Below are positions 22,585 through 31,488 of a stretch of 37,647 nt of DNA, one piece after another. The stretch's first letter is position 1. Every line of letters begins with the position of its first letter. Under the pieces are notes generated by a model. It was not told the origin of the DNA. It saw only the letters and a program-made list of their open reading frames with translations, and did no database searches. Position numbers and translations under genes: made by a program. Source of the DNA: Spirochaetota bacterium (GTDB taxonomy: Bacteria; Spirochaetota; Leptospiria; Turneriellales; Turneriellaceae); the NCBI GenBank assembly GCA_018240245.1, contig JAFEGD010000126.1, positions 1-37,647 of the forward strand, written 5' to 3'.

Positions 22585-23827
22585 TCTTTATAAGAGCGTC
22601 GCCGAACTCAGAGCACTTGATTTCTTTCGCGCCTTCCATAAGACGCGCGAAGTCGTAAGTGACGGTTTTTTGCGCAATGGTTTTCTTAAGCGCGTTTACG
22701 ATGCTGTCGGCCGCTTCGACCCAGCCCATGTAACGCAGCATCATCTCGCCCGAGAGGATTACCGACGACGGATTGACTTTATCGAGACCGGCGTATTTCG
22801 GCGCAGTGCCGTGCGTCGCTTCAAAGACAGCCGCGCCGGTTACGTAATTGATATTAGCACCGGGGGCAATCCCAATACCGCCGACCTGCGCTGCGAGCGC
22901 ATCGGAGAGATAATCGCCGTTGAGGTTCAAGGTTGCGATCACATCGTATTCTTTTGGACGCAGAAGAATTTGCTGCAAGAAAGCGTCGGCAATCACGTCT
23001 TTTATGAGAATCTTGCCGGCAGGTGCGTTGCCGCCGCATTCTTCCCACGACACGGTTTCGTTCGGGAAATATTTCTTCGCGGTTTCATAACCCCATTTAC
23101 AGAAGTAGCCTTCGGTAAACTTCATGATATTGCCTTTATGAACCAGCGACACCGATTTGCGCTTATTCGCAATTGCGTATTCGATCGCCGCCTTCACGAT
23201 GCGCTCGGTACCTTCGCGCGACACGGGCTTAATGCCAAACGATGCCGTTTCGGGAAAGCGTACTTTCTTTAAGAGACCGGTTTCTTCGAGCACCTTGATA
23301 ATTTTCTTCGCGCCTTCGGTGCCGGGCTCGTATTCGATACCAGCGTAGATGTCTTCGGTGTTTTCACGAAAGATTACCATGTCGACGTCTTGCGGCCGCT
23401 TCACCGGCGAAGGCACGCCGTCGAAATATTGAACGGGTCTGAGGCACGTATAGAGATCTAACATTTGGCGGAGCGCGACGTTGATCGACCGAATGCCGCC
23501 GCCCACCGGCGTCGTCATCGGGCCTTTAATCGAAACTTTATAGTCGGCGAGCGCCGTCAGTGTCTCTTCGGGCAACCACGTATTCGGAGCGTAGACGACA
23601 TTGGACTTTTCACCGGCGTAGACTTCGAGCCATTCGATTTTGCGTTTGCCGCCGTATGATTTTGCGACCGCTGCGTCGAGCACGCGCACGCTGGCTTTCC
23701 AGATGTCGGGGCCGGTGCCGTCGCCTTCGATAAAAGGAATAATAGGATTTTCGGGTACGTGTAGCTTACCGTTAGTAACGCTAATCTTCTCGCCTTTTGC
23801 GGGAATTTTGATTTTATCGTATGCCAT
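22577..23827 (-). CDS. icd: NADP-dependent isocitrate dehydrogenase (416 aa)
   Basis: TCA-cycle enzyme that oxidatively decarboxylates isocitrate to 2-oxoglutarate. The sequence aligns with E. coli Icd along its whole length: [41 protein letters not shown] (Ser114 equals the phospho-regulated Ser113), [38 protein letters not shown] and [13 protein letters not shown]. The Lys-Tyr pair in APKYAG and the Tyr/Arg of [10 protein letters not shown] are those that bind the NADP 2'-phosphate, so NADP is predicted. The E. coli-like phosphorylation site is conserved, but a kinase/phosphatase is not seen here. The start at 23827 ([14 protein letters not shown]) is chosen over an upstream ATG because it matches the family start. 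The stop lies within the shared palindrome. Confidence 0.97.
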   Translation of the reverse strand: MAYDKIKIPAKGEKISVTNGKLHVPENPIIPFIEGDGTGPDIWKASVRVLDAAVAKSYGGKRKIEWLEVYAGEKSNVVYAPNTWLPEETLTALADYKVSIKGPMTTPVGGGIRSINVALRQMLDLYTCLRPVQYFDGVPSPVKRPQDVDMVIFRENTEDIYAGIEYEPGTEGAKKIIKVLEETGLLKKVRFPETASFGIKPVSREGTERIVKAAIEYAIANKRKSVSLVHKGNIMKFTEGYFCKWGYETAKKYFPNETVSWEECGGNAPAGKILIKDVIADAFLQQILLRPKEYDVIATLNLNGDYLSDALAAQVGGIGIAPGANINYVTGAAVFEATHGTAPKYAGLDKVNPSSVILSGEMMLRYMGWVEAADSIVNALKKTIAQKTVTYDFARLMEGAKEIKCSEFGDALIKNL

Positions 23828-23910
23828 TCGGCAGCGTCGAAGGGCGAAATGCGGTGTAAATCTAAACGCCAAATTCTTGACCGGCTATATCTCGGCTTAA
23901 ACTCCCACGC

Positions 23911-24699
23911 ATGACAGGTTTTGAAGGCGTACTTCTCGGCATTATCGAAGGCTTAACAGAATTTCTCCCGATTTCTTCGACGGGGCACATGATTCTCGCG
24001 GGCTCGCTCCTCAAAATTCAAGAGAGTGAATTTGTTAAAACTTTCGAGATTGCGATACAGCTCGGCGCGATTGCCGCCGTTGTGCTGCTCTATATCCGCC
24101 GCTTTTTGAAAGAACCGAAACTTTATTTAATATTGGCTATCGCATTTGTGCCCACGGGCATCATCGGTCTCTTAGCGTACAAATATATCAAGTCGCTGCT
24201 TTTCAATCCGATTTCGGTTTCTATCGCACTCATTGCCGGTGGCGTAGTATTGCTTTTTTTCGATCGCCTCGCTGTACGCAACGAACAACGCGCCGAGGGA
24301 CACGAAATCGAGATCAAACCGCAGACGGCGTTTATCATCGGTCTTTTTCAAGCGCTGTCGATGATTCCCGGTGTGTCGCGCGCGGCGGCGACAATCGGCG
24401 GCGGCCTCGCGATGGGGCTCAATCGCGTACGTGCGGTTGAGTTTTCGTTTCTCTTAGCCGTGCCGACGATGGTCGTCGCGACAGGTTACGATCTCTATAA
24501 AAATCGCGCGACTCTCAACGCGGCGCATCTCGATCTTTTAGTCATCGGCTCGCTCGTTGCTTTTGCCACCGCACTGATTGCGGTACGTTTTTTTGTCGGT
24601 TTTATTTCTAAGCGGGGATTTACCCTGTTTGCGATTTATCGCATCGTGGTCGGTGTTATTTTTCTCTCCGTGTTTTGGGGGAAGACGTTGCCGAAGTAA
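23911..24699 (+). CDS. uppP: Undecaprenyl-diphosphatase UppP/BacA (262 aa)
   Basis: Integral membrane enzyme with about eight helices that dephosphorylates undecaprenyl pyrophosphate so that the lipid carrier can be reused in peptidoglycan and polysaccharide export. The two family signatures are present: GIIEGLTEFLPISSTGHM (residues 10-27, with Glu13 and Glu17) and PGVSRAAATIGGG near 152-164, whose Ser and Arg belong to the active site. Length is typical (about 265). BacA overproduction is known to give bacitracin tolerance. The ATG has no Shine-Dalgarno site. It diverges from icd across an 83-base gap and converges on the large lipoprotein gene with only 5 bases between. Confidence 0.95.
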   Translation: MTGFEGVLLGIIEGLTEFLPISSTGHMILAGSLLKIQESEFVKTFEIAIQLGAIAAVVLLYIRRFLKEPKLYLILAIAFVPTGIIGLLAYKYIKSLLFNPISVSIALIAGGVVLLFFDRLAVRNEQRAEGHEIEIKPQTAFIIGLFQALSMIPGVSRAAATIGGGLAMGLNRVRAVEFSFLLAVPTMVVATGYDLYKNRATLNAAHLDLLVIGSLVAFATALIAVRFFVGFISKRGFTLFAIYRIVVGVIFLSVFWGKTLPK

Positions 24700-24704
24700 T
24701 GAGA

Positions 24705-27700
24705 TCACGGGCAGGATTTTGTCTCAATCGGCGACACCGAATTTTGCGGATTCATCGTTGTGCGTAAAAACCAATCGCCGGCACTCGTGCCCGCTTTTTC
24801 GCTATTGCCTTGCGTTGCGTGGCCACCGCCCGTTAGCATGCCGGTTGTTGCATTCGAATCGTTCGTCGAGTTGAAGCAGGCTTTGCGCTCGTAGCTTTGC
24901 CCTTGAACGGGATTCACCACTGCTGCAGGTAATTGCAAAAACGAAGGCGATTCTGAAATTGTGCCATAGCTCACGGCGTCGACAACGTTGCTCGAGCCGG
25001 TGCAAGAGCCAACAGAAGTAATCAGTACAACGCTTTCGCTCGTGCCTGTCAGTGTTGTGCCGCTGGCACTCGCATAGTCAACTGCGGCTCCACCGTAATT
25101 TGCAGCAAGATATCCCGGGCCGCCGATAAGATAATAGCCTCGCGCTGCGATACTCGTCGTAACCGGTAGTGTCGCCCAACACGAGGTGCCTCCGCCAGCG
25201 GTACGGCGCTGAATAAACCACCCGCTTATATCGATAGGTGCAGCCGTCGGGTTATAAAGCTCGACAAATTCGTCGTTGCTACGACCTGCGTTGGCGTTGC
25301 AGTCTGCGCCTGCGGCCGAAGAAAAACGGCATCCTCCGACTTCGCTTATAACAATATTCGTCGCCGGTGAGCTCGACGGAGCGCCCGTTGTGAATGTATA
25401 CGTCACACCATTTGCAAGCGCGACGCTATTGGCCGAACGCATGCCGGTGCCGACCGATACGCAATACGTCGTCGAATAACTTAAGGCACCGTTATTCAAT
25501 AACGCGATGAGCGAACCGCTGGGAGAGATCGACCCCAACGCCACGGGACTCGAAGCACAATCGGCGTTGCCGAAAAGTTTGATATTTGTATTATTAAAAT
25601 CGGCGGCAGTATTCATCGCCATATTAAATTGTATTGCAACATTCGTCGCTACGGCGATATTCGACGCGCCGCCTGCAGGGGTTCCCGCATTGGTGCCTGT
25701 CGCAAGAAGTTTTGGGATTGCGCTCGTGGCGGCAACTCCAGGCGACCAGAGAATGTTGGCATTGCCAGAGACAGTGCCATGATTAACAAAACCGCCGGTG
25801 CCTTCGGGACTGCGTACTTTAGATTCACCCGTACCCGCGAATACGAGCGCAGGCGTCGACCCGTAATATAATTGATCGACGGTGGTAGCAGCGGCATTGA
25901 CAAGCGTTACGTAATATGTCGCCGGACTATCAGTGAGAGAGAGTCCCGAACTCACGAAAGTGAGAGCGCCGCCAAAGCTGCCTGTCGTCGTGCCACCGCC
26001 AAATACCACGGCGCGTCCGCCAGCGGGTAATGTTGTCGTAGCTGGCACGGTAAATTGCAGTGCCCCGGGCGCGGCGCTGCCCGTCTTGATCGTCCAACCG
26101 CTGATGTCGACGGCGAAAGATTCGTTATTCAAAATCTCGACGAATTCGTCGCCTGTCGAGCTGCGCGTGCCGTCGCCGTTTGTGTCGCCCGCAGCGCCCG
26201 CAGCGACAACGGCGGCGACTTCGTTAATGACGACATTTGGGGGAGTCACAAATCCGGTAAAACCGGCAGTGTTCGTAGCGAGCGCTCCGCCTGAAGCCGC
26301 TAAGGTTATACCTGTCGCGTAAACGGTATACGCAGTCGCCGCCAGCTGCGCCGACGTCGTGAGCGTCACCGAAGAACCCGCGAGCACGGCAGCGCTAATC
26401 GCGAGCTGCGGCGAACTACAATTGCCGGCAGAAGTCAATGCGATGCAATAGTTACTCGTATTCTGCGCCTGTGCGAGCGTCGGAGCGCCGTTGAATACCA
26501 CGACCACCGTCGTTGCGCTATTCGCATTCGCCGAAACCACGCTCAACATACCATTCGCGCCGCGCGGCGAGCACGGCACCACCGTTTCGTTCTGAAAATC
26601 GGCGGCATTGTCGTTCGTGTCGGTGCCGTTGGGGTTACGCGAAATACATTGATTATTGCTGCCGCCCAATTCGGTGGCCGTGTTCGTGCCCTCGCGCGGA
26701 TTCGCCACATTGCCAAACCCGACAAAATCAATCACTTCGTCGTCGGTGGGTGTCGTCGGCCCGCCCCCGCTCATCACAAGCGCCACACAATCAGAAGCGT
26801 CGATCGTCACCGACGAGACGGCGGTAAAATCGGGCACAGGGCACGCTCCCCCTGCGGTGTATGTGTTACCGGCGGCGATGTAATAACTATTCGCGCTAAT
26901 CGCCCCCGAAAGGTTGATTTGGTTCGTGTAATTGCCCGGGCCGATGGTGCAGGCGACGCTCGCGGTACCCGAGTCGCGATAGAGAATCATACCGTTGAGG
27001 TTCACGCCCTGCGCATTAGGATTAAAAATTTCGATGTAGTCGTTCGCCGTCGTGGCGCCACAATTCGAGCCGATTTCGTTAATCATGAGATTCTGCGCAA
27101 ACCATTGCGCAGTGGCTGTGTAGGGCGTGCTCGCATAGGTATATGTAATAGTTATTACATCGCCCGAAGCGACTTTGAGCTGGTTACCGGCACTCGCGCC
27201 CGTCGTAAAATTCAGATGTATCCCCGTTGCCGCCGAGGTAAAAATACTCGTATTATTACCCGTCTCGGTGAGCGTGAGGTTGATGCCCGTAGGGTCGGAT
27301 GTCGAAGTCGCCTTGACGACAATCGTCTCGACGGCCCCGGCGTTCGTGTTCGCGGCGGCATTCGTGCCCGTGAGCTTCGCGACGCCGTTCGGGTGCGTGT
27401 TCGACGTCGCAAAATAGAGCGAGCGGTTTATCGCCACCGACGGCACCAACACCGATGTCGGCGACCCCGGCGTGCCAAATGTCTTTTGATTGAACTGCAC
27501 GTCGACGTCGGTATTCTGCGCAACCGCGTTCACGTTCGATTGCCAACTACCGAGCGACGAACCCGCGGTGATCGGCTGTTTGCGCTCCATGCTGCGACGC
27601 ACTTTGTTGGATGCATCGTTGACGCCCATGATATTACCCGAGCTGTCGAAAGACGTTACAGCGTCGCCCGCAACATCGATCGCATCGCCGGTAAACGCGG

Positions 27701-29204
27701 CGTTGCCGGAGTAACTACTCGCGGGAAGAGCCTTACCGTTCGTGAGTTTACACTCTTTTGAACTATTGGTGATACTGAGCTGCGTCGTATAATACGACGC
27801 ATTGGGAAACGCACCGCTATTTTTGGCGGCAACGGTAAAAAAGCCGTTCGCGGGGATAACGGCACCGGCCGGCATTTGAAAGTACGAGTTTACCGCGACA
27901 CCGCCGTTCGTCGTGCAGGCAAATTTCCAACCACTGATGTTGATTGCGGCCGCTGTCGTGTTGTAGAGTTCGAGAAACTCGTCGGTGCTGTCTGAAGTCA
28001 AACTGTTGGAGTAGCTCCCCGCCCAGTTGATTTCATTGACGACGACGGCACCAGCGCTCGCGGTGTCGCCGGTATTGCTCACGGGCAACGATGCAGCACC
28101 GATTTTGTCGAGATACGCGGCCGTGATATTCGCGACATATTTACCGCGTAGTTCGATGAGGACGCTATCGTCGGCCGAGTTACCCTGCGAGCGCAGTGCA
28201 CCGGTATAAATGTAAGTTTTTGCGGCGCTCGTGCCGCGGTCCATCACAAGAATGTTAGCGCCGACACGCACGCTGGCGTTGACGTACTGCGACGGGTTCG
28301 AGAGCGTATAGGCTTTCGAAGAACTGTCGAAGAGCGCCTGCGTCGAAAAATATTTTCGAACCGCGACACCCTTCGCCGATTCGAGGCGCAGCAACGTCTG
28401 CGGCACATCGACGTCGGTATTTTTTGTATTCGTCGCTTGAAAACCTGTCGAGTAGAAATCGACAGTGTGCGTCGCTTCTGAAAGTCCCGTGCCCAACACA
28501 TCGAGCGGTTTTTCTTGCGGCCCCCAATAGACACCGATCACTTGATTCAACGCGGTGAATTTAGTCGTATAATCGGTGCGCGCTTTGCCGCCGCCGAACA
28601 GAAGCTGCGAGAACATATTGATCTCGCGTAAGAAATCGCGCGCGAGACCGAACTGCGGGCTACCGACTTTGAGCGCAATGTTCGGCGTCTTACGCATCAG
28701 CGCCTCGTCGGGGGGAGAGGTAGAGATATAGATATAGCGTTCGTCGGCAAGACAGAAATTATGGCGCATGACACCGGTGCCCAAGTTGCCGTAGAGCAAC
28801 TGGCTCTGCTCTGTGTCGACCGGGTTGGTCACGACGAGAAACTGCCCGCTCGCTTGCAGAGCTATCGAACCTGCGTCGCTATCTTTAACATCGGTGTCGA
28901 AAGCAACTTTCACCTGCACTCCCGCGCGCGCGCGCGCGATAACGGCGTTCGCCACCTCGCTGAGAGTCAGTGCAGAAAACGCGCAATGGAGCGTTGCTTT
29001 CGCGCCGTCGATAACAGAGAGCAGTGCATCCTTCGCACCGCCGTCGTTCTGTGCTTGAAAATCGCTTGCATAGATATTAAATTCTTCGATCGATTTCTGC
29101 GTTTCGCCGAATGGGCTGTTGCGGCAGGCAAAAGGGAGCGTGGCGGAGCTTAAAAACGCTAGCGCAATGATTTGTCTGTAGAATATGTGGGTACGACGAC
29201 TCAC
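24705..29204 (-). CDS. Giant lipoprotein with degenerate PLD-like domain and four lamin-tail domains (1499 aa)
   Basis: Signal peptide with a lipobox-like LPFAC and Cys27 as lipid site. Residues about 45-370 resemble two phospholipase-D halves, but the HKD motifs are eroded: the first reads RHNFCLADERYIYIST (HxF in place of HxK) and the second VGANILVMDRG lacks both His and Lys, so catalysis is unlikely. Four lamin-tail domains follow, opening at about 385 (VVNEINW...DEFLELYN), 706 (MINEIGS...DYIEIFNP), 988 (VINEVAA...DEFVEILN) and 1285 (VISEVGG...DEFVELYNP). Between them are beta-rich Ig-like spacers, one with the SbsA/Big_5 style (ATNVAIQFNMAMN ... YCVSVGTGMRSA) near 1190-1280. It is probably anchored in the outer membrane and surface exposed. 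Composition is rich in Ala, Thr, Ser, Asn and Gly. A role in adhesion or binding DNA/polymers is guesswork. Confidence 0.9.
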   Translation of the reverse strand: MSRRTHIFYRQIIALAFLSSATLPFACRNSPFGETQKSIEEFNIYASDFQAQNDGGAKDALLSVIDGAKATLHCAFSALTLSEVANAVIARARAGVQVKVAFDTDVKDSDAGSIALQASGQFLVVTNPVDTEQSQLLYGNLGTGVMRHNFCLADERYIYISTSPPDEALMRKTPNIALKVGSPQFGLARDFLREINMFSQLLFGGGKARTDYTTKFTALNQVIGVYWGPQEKPLDVLGTGLSEATHTVDFYSTGFQATNTKNTDVDVPQTLLRLESAKGVAVRKYFSTQALFDSSSKAYTLSNPSQYVNASVRVGANILVMDRGTSAAKTYIYTGALRSQGNSADDSVLIELRGKYVANITAAYLDKIGAASLPVSNTGDTASAGAVVVNEINWAGSYSNSLTSDSTDEFLELYNTTAAAINISGWKFACTTNGGVAVNSYFQMPAGAVIPANGFFTVAAKNSGAFPNASYYTTQLSITNSSKECKLTNGKALPASSYSGNAAFTGDAIDVAGDAVTSFDSSGNIMGVNDASNKVRRSMERKQPITAGSSLGSWQSNVNAVAQNTDVDVQFNQKTFGTPGSPTSVLVPSVAINRSLYFATSNTHPNGVAKLTGTNAAANTNAGAVETIVVKATSTSDPTGINLTLTETGNNTSIFTSAATGIHLNFTTGASAGNQLKVASGDVITITYTYASTPYTATAQWFAQNLMINEIGSNCGATTANDYIEIFNPNAQGVNLNGMILYRDSGTASVACTIGPGNYTNQINLSGAISANSYYIAAGNTYTAGGACPVPDFTAVSSVTIDASDCVALVMSGGGPTTPTDDEVIDFVGFGNVANPREGTNTATELGGSNNQCISRNPNGTDTNDNAADFQNETVVPCSPRGANGMLSVVSANANSATTVVVVFNGAPTLAQAQNTSNYCIALTSAGNCSSPQLAISAAVLAGSSVTLTTSAQLAATAYTVYATGITLAASGGALATNTAGFTGFVTPPNVVINEVAAVVAAGAAGDTNGDGTRSSTGDEFVEILNNESFAVDISGWTIKTGSAAPGALQFTVPATTTLPAGGRAVVFGGGTTTGSFGGALTFVSSGLSLTDSPATYYVTLVNAAATTVDQLYYGSTPALVFAGTGESKVRSPEGTGGFVNHGTVSGNANILWSPGVAATSAIPKLLATGTNAGTPAGGASNIAVATNVAIQFNMAMNTAADFNNTNIKLFGNADCASSPVALGSISPSGSLIALLNNGALSYSTTYCVSVGTGMRSANSVALANGVTYTFTTGAPSSSPATNIVISEVGGCRFSSAAGADCNANAGRSNDEFVELYNPTAAPIDISGWFIQRRTAGGGTSCWATLPVTTSIAARGYYLIGGPGYLAANYGGAAVDYASASGTTLTGTSESVVLITSVGSCTGSSNVVDAVSYGTISESPSFLQLPAAVVNPVQGQSYERKACFNSTNDSNATTGMLTGGGHATQGNSEKAGTSAGDWFLRTTMNPQNSVSPIETKSCP
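28923..28936. repeat. (CG)7 dinucleotide tract in the giant lipoprotein gene
   Basis: Fourteen bases of strictly alternating C and G lie within codons for IARARAG near residue 92, early in the gene. A slip of one unit would shift the frame and abolish the protein, so it is a candidate phase-variation tract, although seven units is short. Confidence 0.6.
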
Positions 29205-29396
29205 AGCCCATCTGAACCCACCGACTCAAAAGCGCAAGACTTTTCGCAAAGTAAGCGTTGTCTGAAATAATTGCGGTGCTGTACGACACCGACCCCCATG
29301 CTTGCTTGGCGAACCTATCCTGCGACAATGACAGTTTTGAGAAGTTATTGCTTAAAGGGCTATATTTTGCTCTTACAAGCAACCGGATAACCGCAT

Positions 29397-30503
29397 TCAC
29401 TTATAGTCCTGATTCTTGCTCCGATGCACATGACCTAGACCGCCACAAACCGGGCATACCATAGTGCGCTCGCTGCTGGAGCGCGCACGACTGCAACGAG
29501 CGTATCCATTAGTTTCGGGTACGCAGCGCTCGATGTCTCCGTAATCCGTGTAGGTCGTTTTTCCTGTTCCTTTACAGCGGGCACAGGTTACATGACCGGG
29601 ATATTTTTCAGCAAATTCCGCATCCTTTTTTCCCTGTTCAATGGCCTTGCGGCGCTCGGCTTCTGCGCGGGCCCACGATTCGGCTGCCAGTCGATCGTTA
29701 TTTCTGGTATCGAGTTCTTGCTGGTATTGCGAGACCCGTTCTTTGGCGACAGCATAGGAAGCCTGTAGTTCTTGCAGGTTCGGCGCATTCTTTTGTCGCG
29801 CTTCCCTGAGTACTGCCTTTTCAGTTTTGAAAATCAGCTTGTAGTATTCGCCGCGCGCGTCACGGTTGAAATCGTCGCTATGAAACAGACGATGCGGCCC
29901 CGGGTGTGGCGATTTGCTCAGTAGCATGTCAAAAAAATACTTTGCCGATACGAAATTGCGGTTGTGAAGGTCAAGCATGGCCGCTGCTTCCAAAGTCGCG
30001 CGGTATCCCGTTTCTCCGGATTCCTCGGTCGGCATTCCACGCGCCGGAGGTTTGCGCGAGGCGACGTACATATCCATGACCGCGTCGGACATAATGTCGC
30101 GGTCTTCGTCACTGCGCATCACCCTGGCATCTGTTTCAAAATTCAGGCTATATTGTGGAGGCATATCCCACTCGCAGCCGAGAATACGCGCTGCATTGCA
30201 GTACCCACGCAGAGCAAGGTACTGGAACGGGGCATTGTCGCTGCCGACGAGTTCGATTGCCTTCGTGGTATCGTAGACGCAAAATTTGAGATATTTACGG
30301 GGATTCGACTGACAATTGTTACTGTAAATGCGCGCCCGGTAAAAATATCCTTCGGGGTTATTTGGATTTTTTTCGATATCCGTCTCTACCCCGGGAAGCC
30401 ACTTTGCCGGAATACTCGAGTCACGCAGGTCAGGGGTGCTGCAGGCGAGCAAAGAAAGAAGCAGAGGCAGCCACAAATACCTCAGATGATGCAGGCGAAA
30501 CAT
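29397..30503 (-). CDS. Lipoprotein with coiled coil and DnaJ-like zinc motifs (368 aa)
   Basis: The signal peptide ends in LLSLLAC with Cys21 for lipidation. Residues about 35-225 are helical and repeat-like (NPNNPEGYFYRARIY, FQYLALRGYCNAARIL). Residues about 230-300 form a charged coiled coil (ASYAVAKERVSQYQQELDTR, then AEAERRKAIEQGKKDAE). The C-terminus carries two CxxCxGxG-type knuckles as in the DnaJ zinc domain, CARCKGTGKT (Cys307, Cys310) and CPVCGGLGHV (Cys350, Cys353), with two more Cys between. A zinc-ribbon on an exported lipoprotein is uncommon; those cysteines might instead form disulfides. No function is recognised. It lies 192 bases upstream of the giant lipoprotein gene on the same strand; that gap shows no other gene. 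Confidence 0.82.
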   Translation of the reverse strand: MFRLHHLRYLWLPLLLSLLACSTPDLRDSSIPAKWLPGVETDIEKNPNNPEGYFYRARIYSNNCQSNPRKYLKFCVYDTTKAIELVGSDNAPFQYLALRGYCNAARILGCEWDMPPQYSLNFETDARVMRSDEDRDIMSDAVMDMYVASRKPPARGMPTEESGETGYRATLEAAAMLDLHNRNFVSAKYFFDMLLSKSPHPGPHRLFHSDDFNRDARGEYYKLIFKTEKAVLREARQKNAPNLQELQASYAVAKERVSQYQQELDTRNNDRLAAESWARAEAERRKAIEQGKKDAEFAEKYPGHVTCARCKGTGKTTYTDYGDIERCVPETNGYARCSRARSSSERTMVCPVCGGLGHVHRSKNQDYK

Positions 30504-30770
30504 GCGTCAGAAACCCGTAGCAGCCGATAGCCGTAAAGTGGATTCGGGCTTCTTGAATGGGCAGGAGACCGAAGATGCTGACTCCCTTCGGCCACGGCAG
30601 AGTGTCGTGAATATCCTGTTCGCCGGGCGCGGTGGTTTAGAGGCGGTGAAGGCTTCGATTGCGGAAAATTATTGAACAAGGAGCACGGGAACACCGATGA
30701 AAAGTTACCAGCACAACCTATCCCACCCTCAAATAGCATAGGAGCATTTTTTTTATCTTAGAGGTGATCT

Positions 30771-30881
30771 ATGACAGAAGAACAAATGAAATTTAAGAAA
30801 CTGTTCTGGGCCTTTGAGACTCTGTTCAAAGTAACAAGTAACGAGGATCATTACCGAAAAATGATGGGGCGAAGCGCATGA
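30771..30881 (+). CDS. 36-residue peptide ahead of the PIN-domain gene
   Basis: ORF MTEEQMKFKKLFWAFETLFK... ending MMGRSA, with a good ribosome site (GAGGTG, 6 bases upstream). Its TGA overlaps the next ATG (ATGA), the usual toxin-antitoxin spacing. An amphipathic helix is likely. I do not recognise a family; it could be a short antitoxin, a leader that couples translation of the PIN gene, or a truncated gene. An eight-T run at 30747-30754 lies shortly upstream. Confidence 0.6.
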   Translation: MTEEQMKFKKLFWAFETLFKVTSNEDHYRKMMGRSA

Positions 30882-31315
30882 AAATCTACCTCGAAAATTG
30901 CTGCTTTAACCGCACCTACGACCCGCAAGATGACAACGCCATCTACGTGGAATCCGAGGCCAAACTGTTCATCCAGCATGAAATTAAGAATGGAAAGCTC
31001 GAATTAGTCTGGTCATATATGCTTTCATACGAAAACGCCGATAATCCAGACCCCGATGCGCGGGAAAAAATTGAAAATTGGTCGCAACTGGCCGTATCAG
31101 ACGTCGTTGAATCGGATACGCTAATCCGCAAAAGTTTGATGTTGGTAAAAGAAGGCTTGAAGCCTAAAGATGCCGTCCATGTCGCCTGTGCAATCGAAGC
31201 CAAAGCCGCTATTTTCTTTACAACAGATAAGGGCATTTTAAAGAAAAGAGAACACATAGCAGAAGTCGAAATATTGAACCCGGTAGAGTATATTCTCTGG
31301 AAGGAGAGGTTATGA
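30878..31315 (+). CDS. PIN-domain protein, VapC-like probable toxin (145 aa)
   Basis: PIN-domain ribonuclease fold of the lineage starting 'MKIYLDNCC.NRp.D'. Here it reads MKIYLENCCFNRTYD, with Glu6 where the first metal-binding Asp is usual, a change that could keep or weaken Mg2+ binding. The remaining acidic sites are visible: Glu in SYMLSYENADNPD, Asp in GLKPKDAVHVACAIEA and Asp in FFTTDKGILKK. PIN toxins cut specific RNAs such as tRNA. It is the middle of three ORFs joined by ATGA overlaps; the third is truncated. The block is likely accessory DNA carried between conserved genes. Confidence 0.82.
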   Translation: MKIYLENCCFNRTYDPQDDNAIYVESEAKLFIQHEIKNGKLELVWSYMLSYENADNPDPDAREKIENWSQLAVSDVVESDTLIRKSLMLVKEGLKPKDAVHVACAIEAKAAIFFTTDKGILKKREHIAEVEILNPVEYILWKERL

Positions 31316-31488
31316 GAACGGAAGTTGAAATCAGACGCGATGGATATCAGGCAATTTTCGAGAAGCTCGATATTGTTGAGGCTGAGCGTTTTGTTTCCTT
31401 AGCCGGTCAAATCACCCAGCCGAGAAGACCATCATGTAGAACATCTGGCCGAGACCGACTAAGGCCCCTAACACTGCGCCGAGAATAA
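31312..31488 (+). pseudogene. Truncated partner gene of the PIN locus
   Basis: Starts by ATGA overlap with the PIN gene and a GGAGAGG ribosome site. The first 30 residues (MRTEVEIRRDGYQAIFEKLD, then IVEAERFVSL) look like the conserved start of small proteins often encoded beside such PIN genes. The remaining 28 codons are Arg/Pro-rich and are simply the antisense of the DUF445 3' end, so the true gene appears cut at about 31400. The family link is from memory. Loss of this gene may leave the toxin without its normal partner. Confidence 0.6.

Noticed and set aside
26649..27761. Rightward ORF (370 codons) opposite the giant lipoprotein gene
   Set aside because: Arg-rich antisense translation of lamin-tail domains; no ribosome site and no recognisable domain.
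30502..30675. 57-codon ORF starting divergently at the lipoprotein start
   Set aside because: No clear ribosome site, no recognisable motif, and it overlaps the start codon of the neighbouring lipoprotein. Coding cannot be excluded but is not supported.
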